A stretch of DNA of 20,145 bases, taken from NCBI GenBank assembly GCA_964406375.1, contig CAYORM010000052.1, positions 1-20,145 of the forward strand. Reading direction: 5' to 3'. A program made the position numbers and the translations under genes. The notes beneath the pieces were generated by a model. It saw only the letters and a list, made by a program, of their open reading frames with translations, was not told the origin of the DNA and made no database searches. This DNA is from CAYORM01 sp964406375 (GTDB taxonomy: Bacteria > Pseudomonadota > Alphaproteobacteria > DSM-16000 > Inquilinaceae). How positions within the stretch are numbered: position 1 is the first letter of the stretch; the number at the start of each line of letters is the position of its first letter. This document shows positions 1 through 7,323 of the stretch, piece after piece.

Positions 1-2919
1 GGCCCCCTGGGCCATCTTTATCTCTATCTCGCGTGCCTGGTTCAGATATTCGGTCGTGACGCCGAACCGGCCCGAGGCGATCTGCTTGATCGCCGAATTC
101 CAGTTGTCGCCGTTGCGGTCGGGGCGGAAGCGCTCCGGCACCTCGCCGCCCTCGCCGCTGTCGGATTTCGCGCCGATGCGATTCATGGCGACGTTCAGCG
201 TGCCGTGCGCCTCGGCCGAGAGCGCGCCGAGCGACATGCCGGGGGTGACGAAGCGCTTGCGGATCTCGGTGATGCTCTCGACCTCGTCGGTCGAGATCGG
301 CTCGCGCTGCGGGACGAAGTCGAGCAGGTCGCGCAGCGCCACCGGAGGCTGCCGGTAGATCATCTCGGTATAGCGCCGGTAGGTCGCGTAGCTGTCGGTC
401 GCGACTGCGTGCTGCAGCATGTGGATCGCCTGGCCTTCCCAGGCGTGCCGTTCCTGGCCGCGGCGATAGCGGTAGAAGCCGCCGACCGGCAGGGTCACTA
501 CATCGCCGCGGAAGGCGGCCTTGTGCGCCTCGATCGCCTTCTTCTGCAGACCGGCCAGGCCGATACCGGAGATGCGGCTCGGCATGCCGGGGAAATGCTC
601 GGCGACCAGCGAGCGCGACAGGCCGACCGCCTCGAAATTGCAGCCGCCGCGATAGGACGAGATGATCGATATGCCCATCTTGGACATGATCTTGAGCAGC
701 CCGTCATCGACCGCGGTGCGGTAGCGCTTCATGCATTCGTCGAGCGACAGGCTGCCGAACAGGCCGCGACGCTGGCGGTCGGCGATCGCCTCCTGTGCCA
801 GATAGGCGTTCACCGTCGTCGCCCCGACGCCGATCAGCACCGCGAAATGGTGCACGTCGAGGCATTCCATCGACCGGACGTTCAGCGAGGTGAAGGTCCG
901 CAGATGCTGGCGGATGAGGTGCGTGTGCACCGCACCGGTCGCCAGGATCATCTGGATCGCGGCCCGCTCGGCACAGACATGCTCATCGGTCAGGATGATG
1001 TGGGTCGCCCCGCCGCGCACCGCGTCCTCCGCCTCGCGGCACACCCGCCGCAGCGCGTCGCGCAGCGCATGCTCGCCGCCATCGACGTCGAAGGTGCAGT
1101 CTATCTCCGCCGCGGTGTCGCCCATATAGGCGCGCATCGCGTGGTATTCGGCGTTGGTGAGGACCGGGCTCTCCAGCTGCAGCAGGTCGCACTGGCTGGC
1201 ATCCTCGCCGAGGATGTTGCCGAGATTGCCCAGCCGGGTGCGCAGGCTCATCACCCGCCGCTCGCGCAGACTGTCGATCGGCGGGTTGGTGACCTGGCTG
1301 AAGGTCTGCCGGAACATGTGGTGCAGCGGCCGGTTCAGATCCGACAGGATCGCGAGTGGCGCATCGTCGCCCATCGATCCGACGGCTTCCTTGGCGTCCT
1401 CCACCATCGGATGGAGGATCAGCTCGAGATCCTCCATGGTCACGCCGACGCCGATCTGCCGGCGGCGCAACTCGTCGCGCGGCATCGGCTCGAGCGTCAC
1501 ATCGCCCACCTGGCGGATCAGCGCGTCGATCGACCGGATGCGCTTGGTCCACTCGCCATAGGGCTGCCGCCGGGCCAGGATGTCCTTGATCTCCCGGTCG
1601 TGGTAGAGCCGCCCCTCGGCGAGGTCGACCGCGATCATCTGGCCGGGGCCGAGCCGGCCCTTCTCGACGAGGCTGGTCTCGTCGACCCGCACCATCCCGG
1701 CTTCCGACCCGGCGATCAGCAGCCCGTCGCCGGTGATCGTGTAGCGCATCGGCCGCAGCCCGTTGCGGTCCATGCCGCCGAGCACCCAGCGCCCGTCGGT
1801 CATCGCCAGCGCCGCGGGACCGTCCCAGGGCTCCATCACCGCATTGCAATAGGAGATAAGGGCCGCGTGCTCGGGCGGGATGTCGGCATCGCCGGCCAGC
1901 GCCTCGGGCACCATCAGCACCTTGACGGCGGGCGCCGGGCGGCCGGCGCGGACCAGCAGCTCGAAGACGGCGTCGAGCGCCGCCGAATCCGAGCTGCCGC
2001 CCTGGATCACCGGCTTCAGATCCTCGATCATCCGGTCGAAGACCGGGCTCGCCATGCGCGTCTCATGCGCGCGCATCCAGTTGGTGTTGCCCTTGATCGT
2101 GTTGATCTCGCCGTTATGGGCGAGCATCCGGAAGGGCTGGGCGAGGCGCCAGGTCGGGAAGGTGTTGGTCGAGTAGCGCTGGTGGTAGATGGCGAAGTTC
2201 GACACGAACCGCTCGTCGAGCAGGTCCGGATAGAACGACGTCAGCTGCTCGGCGAGGAACATCCCCTTGTAGATGATCGACCGGCAGGACAGCGAGCAGA
2301 TGTAGAGCTCGCCCACCCCTTGCGCGATCGCCGCCTTCTCGATCCGCCGCCGGATGACGTAGAGGTCGCGCTCGAACTCGTCCTCCGGCACGCCCCGGTG
2401 ATTGGCGATCATGATCTGCTCGATCTCGGGGCGCGTCGCATTCGCCTTCTCGCCGATGATCGAGACGTCGACCGGCACCTGCCGCCAGCCGTAGATGTAG
2501 TAGCCGAGATTGAGGATCTCGCCCTCGACGATGCAGCGGCAGCGCTCCTGCGCATCGAGATCGGTCCGCGGCAGGAAGACCTGACCGACGGCGATCTTTC
2601 CATCATGCGCCGAATGGCCGGTGCGTGCGACATGCTCGCGGAAGAAATCCTGCGGGATCTGGACGTGGATGCCCGCGCCGTCGCCGGTCTTGCCGTCGGC
2701 GTCGACCGCGCCGCGATGCCAGACGGCCTTCAGCGCGTCGATGGCGGCCTGCACGACGTCGCGGCGCGGCGTGCCGTCGATCGAGGCGACGAAGCCGACG
2801 CCGCAGGCGTCGTGTTCATCGGCCGGGCTGTAGGCGTGCGCCGCCTCGAGGCGGGCGGCGTTGGCCTGCCACTCGGCGGCGAAGCGGTGACCCTCGGTCT
2901 CGTAGGGAAGGTCGGTCAT
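1..2919 (-). CDS. gltB: Glutamate synthase (NADPH) large subunit, partial (3' part outside window)
   Basis: Alpha subunit of GOGAT. It hydrolyses glutamine and channels the ammonia to 2-oxoglutarate to make glutamate in the cytoplasm, using electrons supplied by GltD. The window holds the first 973 codons of a protein that is normally about 1,500 residues. The ATG at 2919 has GGGAG 7 nt upstream and follows gltD by 40 nt. The motif DACGVGF places the catalytic N-terminal Cys at residue 39, after a propeptide. Further class II amidotransferase and central-domain landmarks are AHNGEINTIKGN, MEPWDGPAA and GLRPMRY. The frame reads RTRLGNLGNILGED near residue 560 and ends at the window edge in IKMAQGA, the start of the FMN-binding synthase domain. 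The 3Fe-4S cysteines and the C-terminal beta-helix lie outside. The frame was checked at several points and shows no break. Confidence 0.97.
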   Translation of the reverse strand, partial: MTDLPYETEGHRFAAEWQANAARLEAAHAYSPADEHDACGVGFVASIDGTPRRDVVQAAIDALKAVWHRGAVDADGKTGDGAGIHVQIPQDFFREHVARTGHSAHDGKIAVGQVFLPRTDLDAQERCRCIVEGEILNLGYYIYGWRQVPVDVSIIGEKANATRPEIEQIMIANHRGVPEDEFERDLYVIRRRIEKAAIAQGVGELYICSLSCRSIIYKGMFLAEQLTSFYPDLLDERFVSNFAIYHQRYSTNTFPTWRLAQPFRMLAHNGEINTIKGNTNWMRAHETRMASPVFDRMIEDLKPVIQGGSSDSAALDAVFELLVRAGRPAPAVKVLMVPEALAGDADIPPEHAALISYCNAVMEPWDGPAALAMTDGRWVLGGMDRNGLRPMRYTITGDGLLIAGSEAGMVRVDETSLVEKGRLGPGQMIAVDLAEGRLYHDREIKDILARRQPYGEWTKRIRSIDALIRQVGDVTLEPMPRDELRRRQIGVGVTMEDLELILHPMVEDAKEAVGSMGDDAPLAILSDLNRPLHHMFRQTFSQVTNPPIDSLRERRVMSLRTRLGNLGNILGEDASQCDLLQLESPVLTNAEYHAMRAYMGDTAAEIDCTFDVDGGEHALRDALRRVCREAEDAVRGGATHIILTDEHVCAERAAIQMILATGAVHTHLIRQHLRTFTSLNVRSMECLDVHHFAVLIGVGATTVNAYLAQEAIADRQRRGLFGSLSLDECMKRYRTAVDDGLLKIMSKMGISIISSYRGGCNFEAVGLSRSLVAEHFPGMPSRISGIGLAGLQKKAIEAHKAAFRGDVVTLPVGGFYRYRRGQERHAWEGQAIHMLQHAVATDSYATYRRYTEMIYRQPPVALRDLLDFVPQREPISTDEVESITEIRKRFVTPGMSLGALSAEAHGTLNVAMNRIGAKSDSGEGGEVPERFRPDRNGDNWNSAIKQIASGRFGVTTEYLNQAREIEIKMAQGA

Positions 2920-2959
2920 CCAGGGTCTCCCGGTCAGGAGGGGAGGGAGAGAAAGGGCG

Positions 2960-4396
2960 TCACTCGGCGGCCGCGGCGAGGTCGCGCGCGGCCAGCCAGT
3001 CGTCTATGCGGGCCGCGGCGTCGCGCCCGTCGCGGATCGCCCAGACCACGAGGCTCGCGCCGCGGACGATGTCGCCGGCGGCGAAGACGCCGTCGAGGCT
3101 GGTCATCATCGAGCGGTGGTCGATCTTCAGCGTGCCCCAGCGCGTGACCGCCAGTTCGGGCGCGTCGAAGGCGACGGGCAGGTCCTCGGGATCGAAACCG
3201 AGCGCCTTGATGACGAGATCGGCGTCGATCTGCGTCTGCGAGCCTTCGACCAGCATCGGCGTCTGCCGGCCCGAGCTGTCCGGCGGGCCCAGCTTGATGC
3301 GATGCGCCAGGACCCCGGTCACCCGCTCGTCACCGGTGAAGGCCTCGGGCGCCGTCTGCCAGACGAATTCGACGCCCTCCTCCTCGGCATTGGCGACCTC
3401 GCGCTGGCTACCGGGCATGTTGGCGCGGTTGCGCCGGTAAAGGCACTGCACCGACAGCGCGCCCTGGCGGATGGCGGTACGCACGCAATCCATCGCCGTG
3501 TCGCCGCCGCCGATGACGACGACGCGCTTGCCGGCGGCATTCAGGCTGCCATCGTCGAATTCGGGCACGCTGTCGCCCAGCCCCTTGCGGTTCGAGGCGG
3601 TGAGATAGGCGAGGGCGGGCACGATATTGGCGAGGCCCGCGCCCGGACCGCCGAGATCGCGTGCCTTGTAGACACCGGTGGCGATCAGCACCGCGTCGTG
3701 CCGCTCGCGCAGCTCTGCCAAAGAGATGTCGCGGCCGATCTCGACGCCGGTGCGGATCTCGATGCCGGCCTCCATCAGCCAGCGCGCGCGCCGCTCGACG
3801 ATCTCCTTCTCCAGCTTGAAGCTGGGGATGCCGTAGATCATCAGCCCGCCGGCGCGGTCGTAGCGGTCATAGATCGTGACCGCATGACCGCGCAGGCGCA
3901 GCTGCTCCGCCGCCGCCATACCGGCCGGGCCGGCGCCGATGATGCCGACCGACCGGCCGGTCTCGCGCCGCGGCAGGGGCGGGCGCACCCAGCCCCGCTC
4001 CCAGGCGGTGTCGGTGATGTACTTCTCGACCGACCCGATGGTGACGGCCCCGTGCCCAGACTGCTCGATGACGCAATTCCCCTCGCACAGCCGGTCCTGC
4101 GGACAGATGCGGCCGCAGACTTCGGGCATCGAATTGGTGGCCGAGGAAACCTCATAGGCTTCCTCCAGCCGGCCCTCGGCGGTCAGCTTCAGCCAGTCGG
4201 GGATGTTGTTATGAAGCGGGCAATGGATCTGGCAGAAGGGCACGCCGCATTGCGAGCAGCGGCTGGACTGCTCCTCCGCCTTCTCCCGGGCATAGCGGCC
4301 ATAGATCTCGGCCCAGTCGTCTCGTCGTTCCTCTGCCGCCCGCTTCTCCGGCGTCTCGCCGGCGACTCTGACGAATTGCAGCATCCGGTTGGGCAT
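2960..4396 (-). CDS. gltD: Glutamate synthase (NADPH) small subunit
   Basis: Beta subunit of GOGAT, 478 residues, the usual length. It takes electrons from NADPH through FAD and passes them by 4Fe-4S clusters to GltB. The N-terminal part carries two cysteine groups: C47, C50, C55, C59 and C94, C98, C104, C108. A first dinucleotide fold, GIIGAGPAG at 151-159, binds FAD, and a second, VIGGGDTAMD at about 294-303, is expected to bind NADPH. GVFAAGDIVRG near 436-446 is the second FAD motif. The ATG at 4396 is preferred because AGGAG lies 7 nt upstream and the family motif begins directly after it. The frame stays open 32 codons further upstream, but those residues look non-coding. gltD is promoter-proximal and gltB follows, the reverse of enteric gltBD. 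Confidence 0.97.
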   Translation of the reverse strand: MPNRMLQFVRVAGETPEKRAAEERRDDWAEIYGRYAREKAEEQSSRCSQCGVPFCQIHCPLHNNIPDWLKLTAEGRLEEAYEVSSATNSMPEVCGRICPQDRLCEGNCVIEQSGHGAVTIGSVEKYITDTAWERGWVRPPLPRRETGRSVGIIGAGPAGMAAAEQLRLRGHAVTIYDRYDRAGGLMIYGIPSFKLEKEIVERRARWLMEAGIEIRTGVEIGRDISLAELRERHDAVLIATGVYKARDLGGPGAGLANIVPALAYLTASNRKGLGDSVPEFDDGSLNAAGKRVVVIGGGDTAMDCVRTAIRQGALSVQCLYRRNRANMPGSQREVANAEEEGVEFVWQTAPEAFTGDERVTGVLAHRIKLGPPDSSGRQTPMLVEGSQTQIDADLVIKALGFDPEDLPVAFDAPELAVTRWGTLKIDHRSMMTSLDGVFAAGDIVRGASLVVWAIRDGRDAAARIDDWLAARDLAAAAE

Positions 4397-4436
4397 GCAC
4401 GCGCTCCTGGGCTGGCTGTGCCGGGCGTCTGCCCGC

Positions 4437-4465
4437 GATATAGGGCAATGTCGGCTGCCGCACCA
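4437..4465 (-). promoter_or_regulatory. Weak candidate promoter for gltDB
   Basis: On the minus strand, TATATC (4442-4437) could be a -10 element about 40 nt before the gltD ATG. TGGTGC (4465-4460) stands 17 nt further upstream as a poor -35. The match is weak. It is listed because this is the only AT-rich -10-like hexamer close to the gltD start. A small hairpin, CGGGC-GTCT-GCCCG at 4422-4435, would lie in the leader. I could not recognise an NtrC or Lrp site. Confidence 0.22.
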
Positions 4466-4490
4466 GACGAAAACGACGGTGAAGGACACC

Positions 4491-4514
4491 ATGGCTGACT
4501 TATTTTGGTGGTGA
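4491..4514 (+). CDS. Possible seven-residue leader peptide MADLFWW
   Basis: ATG GCT GAC TTA TTT TGG TGG TGA reads Met-Ala-Asp-Leu-Phe-Trp-Trp-stop. GAAGGA lies 4 nt before the ATG. It sits 142 nt upstream of the esterase start and on the same strand. Short ORFs ending in consecutive Trp codons are typical of tryptophan-responsive attenuators, but no trp gene is in view. Downstream, the leader contains a CGGCG/CGCCG hairpin (4538-4553) and a GCGG/CCGC set at 4591-4625 that can pair in alternative ways. No T-run follows any of them. It may be chance, since an ORF this short has little statistical weight. Confidence 0.2.
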   Translation: MADLFWW

Positions 4515-4609
4515 CAGGCGCGGGCCGTTCGGGTCTACGGCGGGGCCTCGCCGGAGGTACTGAGAGAAAGATCCGATACGGACCTATCCTGCGGTAGCCT
4601 GCCGCTGGA

Positions 4610-4625
4610 CCGCTTCGGCAAGCGG
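4610..4625 (+). other. Hairpin in the leader of the esterase gene
   Basis: CCGCTT-CGGC-AAGCGG is a perfect six-base-pair stem with a four-base loop, ending 31 nt before the esterase ATG. CCGC at 4602-4605 could compete for the right arm, and GCGG at 4591-4594 could compete for the left arm, so two exclusive folds are possible. There is no T-run, so it is not an intrinsic terminator of the usual kind. Confidence 0.35.
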
Positions 4626-4656
4626 GGCTAGCGTCGGGCGTCGAAAGGAGCATCCG

Positions 4657-5667
4657 ATGCGCAGCGATCCCGCGATACCCGCCGGCACCATCCGTACCTT
4701 CCACCTCGACGGGGCCACACTGCGCGGCAACATGCTGGGCGACCCCACGCTCCGGCGGATCGACGTCTATCTGCCGCCGGGCCATGACGGTCGCGGGCTG
4801 CCGCTGCTCTTCGATCTCGTCGGCTTCACCTCGGGCGGGCCGGCGCATGCCGCCTGGCGCGGCTTCGGCGAGAACGTGCCCGAGCGCGCCGACCGGCTGA
4901 TCGCCACCGGGGCGATGCCGCCGGTCGTCATAGCCTTCCCCGACTGCTTCACCCGGCTGGGCGGCAACCAGTACGTCAATTCAATCGCGATGGGCGCCTG
5001 GGCCGATTTCCTGACCCTGGAGGCGGTGCCCTTCATCGAGGCTCAGCTCGGTTGTGGCGGGCCCGGGCGGCGCGGTGTCTTCGGCAAGAGCTCGGGCGGC
5101 TATGGCGCGCTGATCCATGCGATGACCTGCGGCGATGTCTGGAGCGCCGCCGCCTGCCACAGCGGCGACATGGCCTTCGAGCTCTGCTACCTGCCGGAGA
5201 TGCCGGCGCTGCTGCGGGCGCTCGCCCCCCATGGCGGCTCGCCCGAGGCGTTCATCCGCGCCTTCGAGGCGAAGAGGAAGAAGGACGGTGCCCAGCTCCA
5301 CGCGCTGATGACGCTGGCGATGGCCGCGACCTACGATCCCGATCCGGCGGCGCCTTTCGGCATCCGCCTGCCGGTCGACCCGCATACCTGCGAGCTGATC
5401 GAAGACCGCTGGAGCCAATGGCTCGCCTGGGATCCAGTCCGGATCGTCGACACCCATGCCGACAATCTGCGCGCGCTGAAGGCGCTCTACATCGATTGCG
5501 GCGATGCCGACCAGTACAATCTCGTCTACGGGGCCCGGCGGCTGCACCGGGCGCTTGAGCGGCTCGATATCCCGCACCGCTACGAGGAGTTCCCCGACAA
5601 CCACTCCTCGACCGACTACCGCATGGATGAGAGCCTGCCCTTCCTGGCGCAGGCGCTGGCAGGGTAG
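4657..5667 (+). CDS. Esterase D/Fes-type alpha/beta hydrolase
   Basis: A 336-residue putative serine esterase of the family that includes esterase D, S-formylglutathione hydrolase and antigen 85. The nucleophile elbow GKSSGG puts the catalytic Ser at 145 (GxSxG, 143-147). Asp283 or Asp285 in IDCGDADQYN and His316 in FPDNHSSTDYR complete a plausible triad at the usual spacing. There is no signal peptide, so it should be cytoplasmic. The ATG has AAAGGAG 6 nt upstream. The gene stands alone on the plus strand: it is divergent from gltDB and convergent with the VOC gene. The substrate is not evident. It is longer than S-formylglutathione hydrolases (about 280 residues), with an extra region around 200-255 that may cap the active site. 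Confidence 0.88.
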   Translation: MRSDPAIPAGTIRTFHLDGATLRGNMLGDPTLRRIDVYLPPGHDGRGLPLLFDLVGFTSGGPAHAAWRGFGENVPERADRLIATGAMPPVVIAFPDCFTRLGGNQYVNSIAMGAWADFLTLEAVPFIEAQLGCGGPGRRGVFGKSSGGYGALIHAMTCGDVWSAAACHSGDMAFELCYLPEMPALLRALAPHGGSPEAFIRAFEAKRKKDGAQLHALMTLAMAATYDPDPAAPFGIRLPVDPHTCELIEDRWSQWLAWDPVRIVDTHADNLRALKALYIDCGDADQYNLVYGARRLHRALERLDIPHRYEEFPDNHSSTDYRMDESLPFLAQALAG

Positions 5668-5689
5668 GGGGCGGCCCACCCTCGCCCCC
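5667..5689. terminator. Candidate terminator hairpin after the esterase gene
   Basis: GGGGGCG (5667-5673) pairs perfectly with CGCCCCC (5683-5689) across a nine-base loop, beginning at the last base of the esterase stop codon. There is no T-run on either strand, so termination efficiency is uncertain. The position between convergent genes is the main support. Confidence 0.4.
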
Positions 5690-5713
5690 GCCGGAGGGCT
5701 CAGCTTCCGGCGG
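5688..5713. terminator. Candidate terminator hairpin at the 3' end of the VOC gene
   Basis: CCGCCGGA (5688-5695) and TCCGGCGG (5706-5713) form a perfect eight-base-pair stem with a ten-base loop that contains the VOC stop codon. It shares two bases with the preceding hairpin, so only one can be fully formed on a given transcript. No T-run follows on either strand. Confidence 0.4.
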
Positions 5714-6116
5714 CCGGCATCTGGCTCATGTCCAGCCAGACGGCCTCGAAGACGTGGCCGTCGGGATCCTCGAAGGTCCGCAGATACATGAAGCCCATGT
5801 CCTGCGGCTCGCGGATGTCTGCCCGGCCGCCCGCGGCGGCGGCCGCGTCGATCATGGCGTCGACCGCCGCACGGCTGTCGCAAGACAGGGCGATCAGCAT
5901 ACCGGTCGAGGCTTGCGCGTCGGCGATCGGCTTGCGCACATAGGTCTCGAAATAGGCGTGGGTCAGCAGGTGGAAGGAGATGGCCTCCGACCACACCATC
6001 GAGGACGCGTTCTCATCGCTGAACTGCGCGTTTCGCTGGCAGCCGATCGCTTCGTAGAAGCGGGTGGCGGCAGCAATGTCGCGAACCGGCAGGTTCAGGA
6101 ACATCATCCGGGGCAT
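5700..6116 (-). CDS. VOC-superfamily protein, predicted lactoylglutathione lyase type
   Basis: A 138-residue single-module vicinal oxygen chelate protein. The pattern FLNLPVRD at 6-13, QFSDENA near 31-37, LIALSCDSR near 74-82, then PQDMGFMY and FEDPDGHVFEAVWLDMSQMP at the C-terminus matches the small family usually annotated as predicted lactoylglutathione lyase (COG3607 type). It does not match the true glyoxalase I pattern. Asn8 stands where glyoxalase I has a His or Gln ligand, so metal-dependent isomerase activity is not assured. The ATG at 6116 has GAGGAG about 8 nt upstream. It lies 84 nt downstream of the ABC ATPase gene on the same strand, but a strong hairpin lies between them, so it is probably a separate unit. 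Confidence 0.85.
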   Translation of the reverse strand: MPRMMFLNLPVRDIAAATRFYEAIGCQRNAQFSDENASSMVWSEAISFHLLTHAYFETYVRKPIADAQASTGMLIALSCDSRAAVDAMIDAAAAAGGRADIREPQDMGFMYLRTFEDPDGHVFEAVWLDMSQMPAAGS

Positions 6117-6141
6117 CGGCGCTCTCCTCGCGCGGCGGGGC

Positions 6142-6173
6142 CGGGGCGGATGCGCCCCGCGACCGGCGCATCC
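6142..6173 (-). terminator. Two competing hairpins between the ATPase and VOC genes
   Basis: CGGGGCG-GATG-CGCCCCG (6142-6159) is a perfect seven-base-pair stem. GGATGCGCC (6148-6156) also pairs perfectly with GGCGCATCC (6165-6173) over an eight-base loop. The two share 6148-6159 and cannot form together. They lie 28 nt past the ATPase stop and 25 nt before the VOC ATG, so they could end the ABC operon or control the VOC transcript. Neither is followed by a T-run. Confidence 0.45.
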
Positions 6174-6200
6174 TAGCAGAAGGCGCGGGCGCCCCCGCGG

Positions 6201-7307
6201 CTAATCCGGCCGGACCTGTGTCGCCTCCTCGGCGGCGAAGGCGATCTCGACCGCATCGCCCTCGGCGAAGGCGCGCGGCGCGAAGCGCTGGGCGCGCAGC
6301 ATGGTCGCCCCGTCGGGGCCACAGGCGACGAGGTAGTCGACGATCGCACCATTGAACAGCACCTCCCGGATGGTGCCGGGCAGGACGTTCTCCCCGGCCG
6401 TCGCGGTATGGCTGCCGGCCGGCGCGATCGTGATGCTCTCGGGCCGCACGAGAATCTCGGCCGCCCCGCCGGCCGCGGCGTCGGGCAGGCCGCGGCTGCG
6501 GATGCGGCCCAGCGGCGTGTCGACCAGCACATGGCTGCCGTCGCGACCGACGATCCGCCCCTCGATGAAGTTCGACAGCCCGACGAAATCGGCGACGAAA
6601 CGCGTTTCCGGGCTGCGATAGAGCGCCTCGGGCGGCGCGTACTCGACGATCCGGCCGCGGCGCATCACCGCGATCCGGTCGGACAGCAGCAACGCCTCCT
6701 CCTGACTGTGGGTGACGAAGACCGCAGTGATGCCGAGCCGCCGCTGCAGCCGGCGCAGCTCGAAGCGCATGCTCTCGCGCAGCTTGGCGTCGAGATTGGA
6801 GAGTGGCTCGTCGAGCAGCAGGATCTGCGGCTCTGTGACCAGCGCACGCGCCAGCGCCACGCGCTGCTGCTGCCCGCCCGAGAGCTGGCTCGGCAGTTTC
6901 TTCTGCTGGCCGGCGAGACCGACCAGCTCGATCATCTCGTCGACCCGCGTCTTCAGCGCGGCGGCGTCCGGGCGACGGCCCGGCCCGTAGCGCAGCCCGT
7001 AGGCGACATTGTCGAAGACCGTCATGTGCGGCCAGACGGCGTACGACTGGAAGACCATGCCCATCGCCCGCCGCTCGGGCGGCAGGACCACGTTCGGCGC
7101 CGAGATCACGGTGCCGTCGACACGGATCTCGCCCTCATCGGGCCGGATGAAGCCCGCCAGCATGCGCAATGTCGTCGTCTTGCCGCAGCCGCTCGGCCCG
7201 AGGAGCGAGACGAAGCTGCCGGCGGGGACATCGAGCCCGATCGCGTCGACCGCCACGAAGGGGCCGTAGCGCTTGACCAGCCCACGGATGGTGATGGTAC
7301 CCGGCAT
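6201..7307 (-). CDS. ABC importer ATP-binding protein (PotA/FbpC type with TOBE domain)
   Basis: A 368-residue ATPase that powers the importer encoded upstream. Walker A GPSGCGKTT is at 37-45, the Q-loop Gln at 87, the signature LSGGQQQ at 142-148, Walker B ILLLDEP at 162-168 with catalytic Glu167, and switch His200. The C-terminal 125 residues form the TOBE-like regulatory domain (FVGLSNFIEGRI, then LVRPES and a final beta segment) seen in the spermidine, ferric and phosphonate importers. The segment AVWPHMTVFDNVAYGL after the Q-loop is typical of that group. It starts 16 nt after the permease stop and is the last clear gene of the operon. Homology alone would suggest an iron or polyamine annotation; context suggests a carboxylate (see the binding protein). 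Confidence 0.95.
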   Translation of the reverse strand: MPGTITIRGLVKRYGPFVAVDAIGLDVPAGSFVSLLGPSGCGKTTTLRMLAGFIRPDEGEIRVDGTVISAPNVVLPPERRAMGMVFQSYAVWPHMTVFDNVAYGLRYGPGRRPDAAALKTRVDEMIELVGLAGQQKKLPSQLSGGQQQRVALARALVTEPQILLLDEPLSNLDAKLRESMRFELRRLQRRLGITAVFVTHSQEEALLLSDRIAVMRRGRIVEYAPPEALYRSPETRFVADFVGLSNFIEGRIVGRDGSHVLVDTPLGRIRSRGLPDAAAGGAAEILVRPESITIAPAGSHTATAGENVLPGTIREVLFNGAIVDYLVACGPDGATMLRAQRFAPRAFAEGDAVEIAFAAEEATQVRPD

Positions 7308-7323
7308 GTGCTCTCCGCTGTCT

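Noticed and set aside
205..3147. A 980-codon open frame on the plus strand, opposite gltB
   Set aside because: It is rich in Arg, His, Asp and Ala with no recognisable domain and runs antisense to a clear GltB. High GC with strong third-position bias gives such shadow frames; the same holds for 3116-4498, 8563-11358, 16352-18385 and 18587-20017.
4397..4492. A 32-residue N-terminal extension of GltD
   Set aside because: The ATG at 4396 has AGGAG at good spacing and the family N-terminus; the extension lies over the intergenic region.
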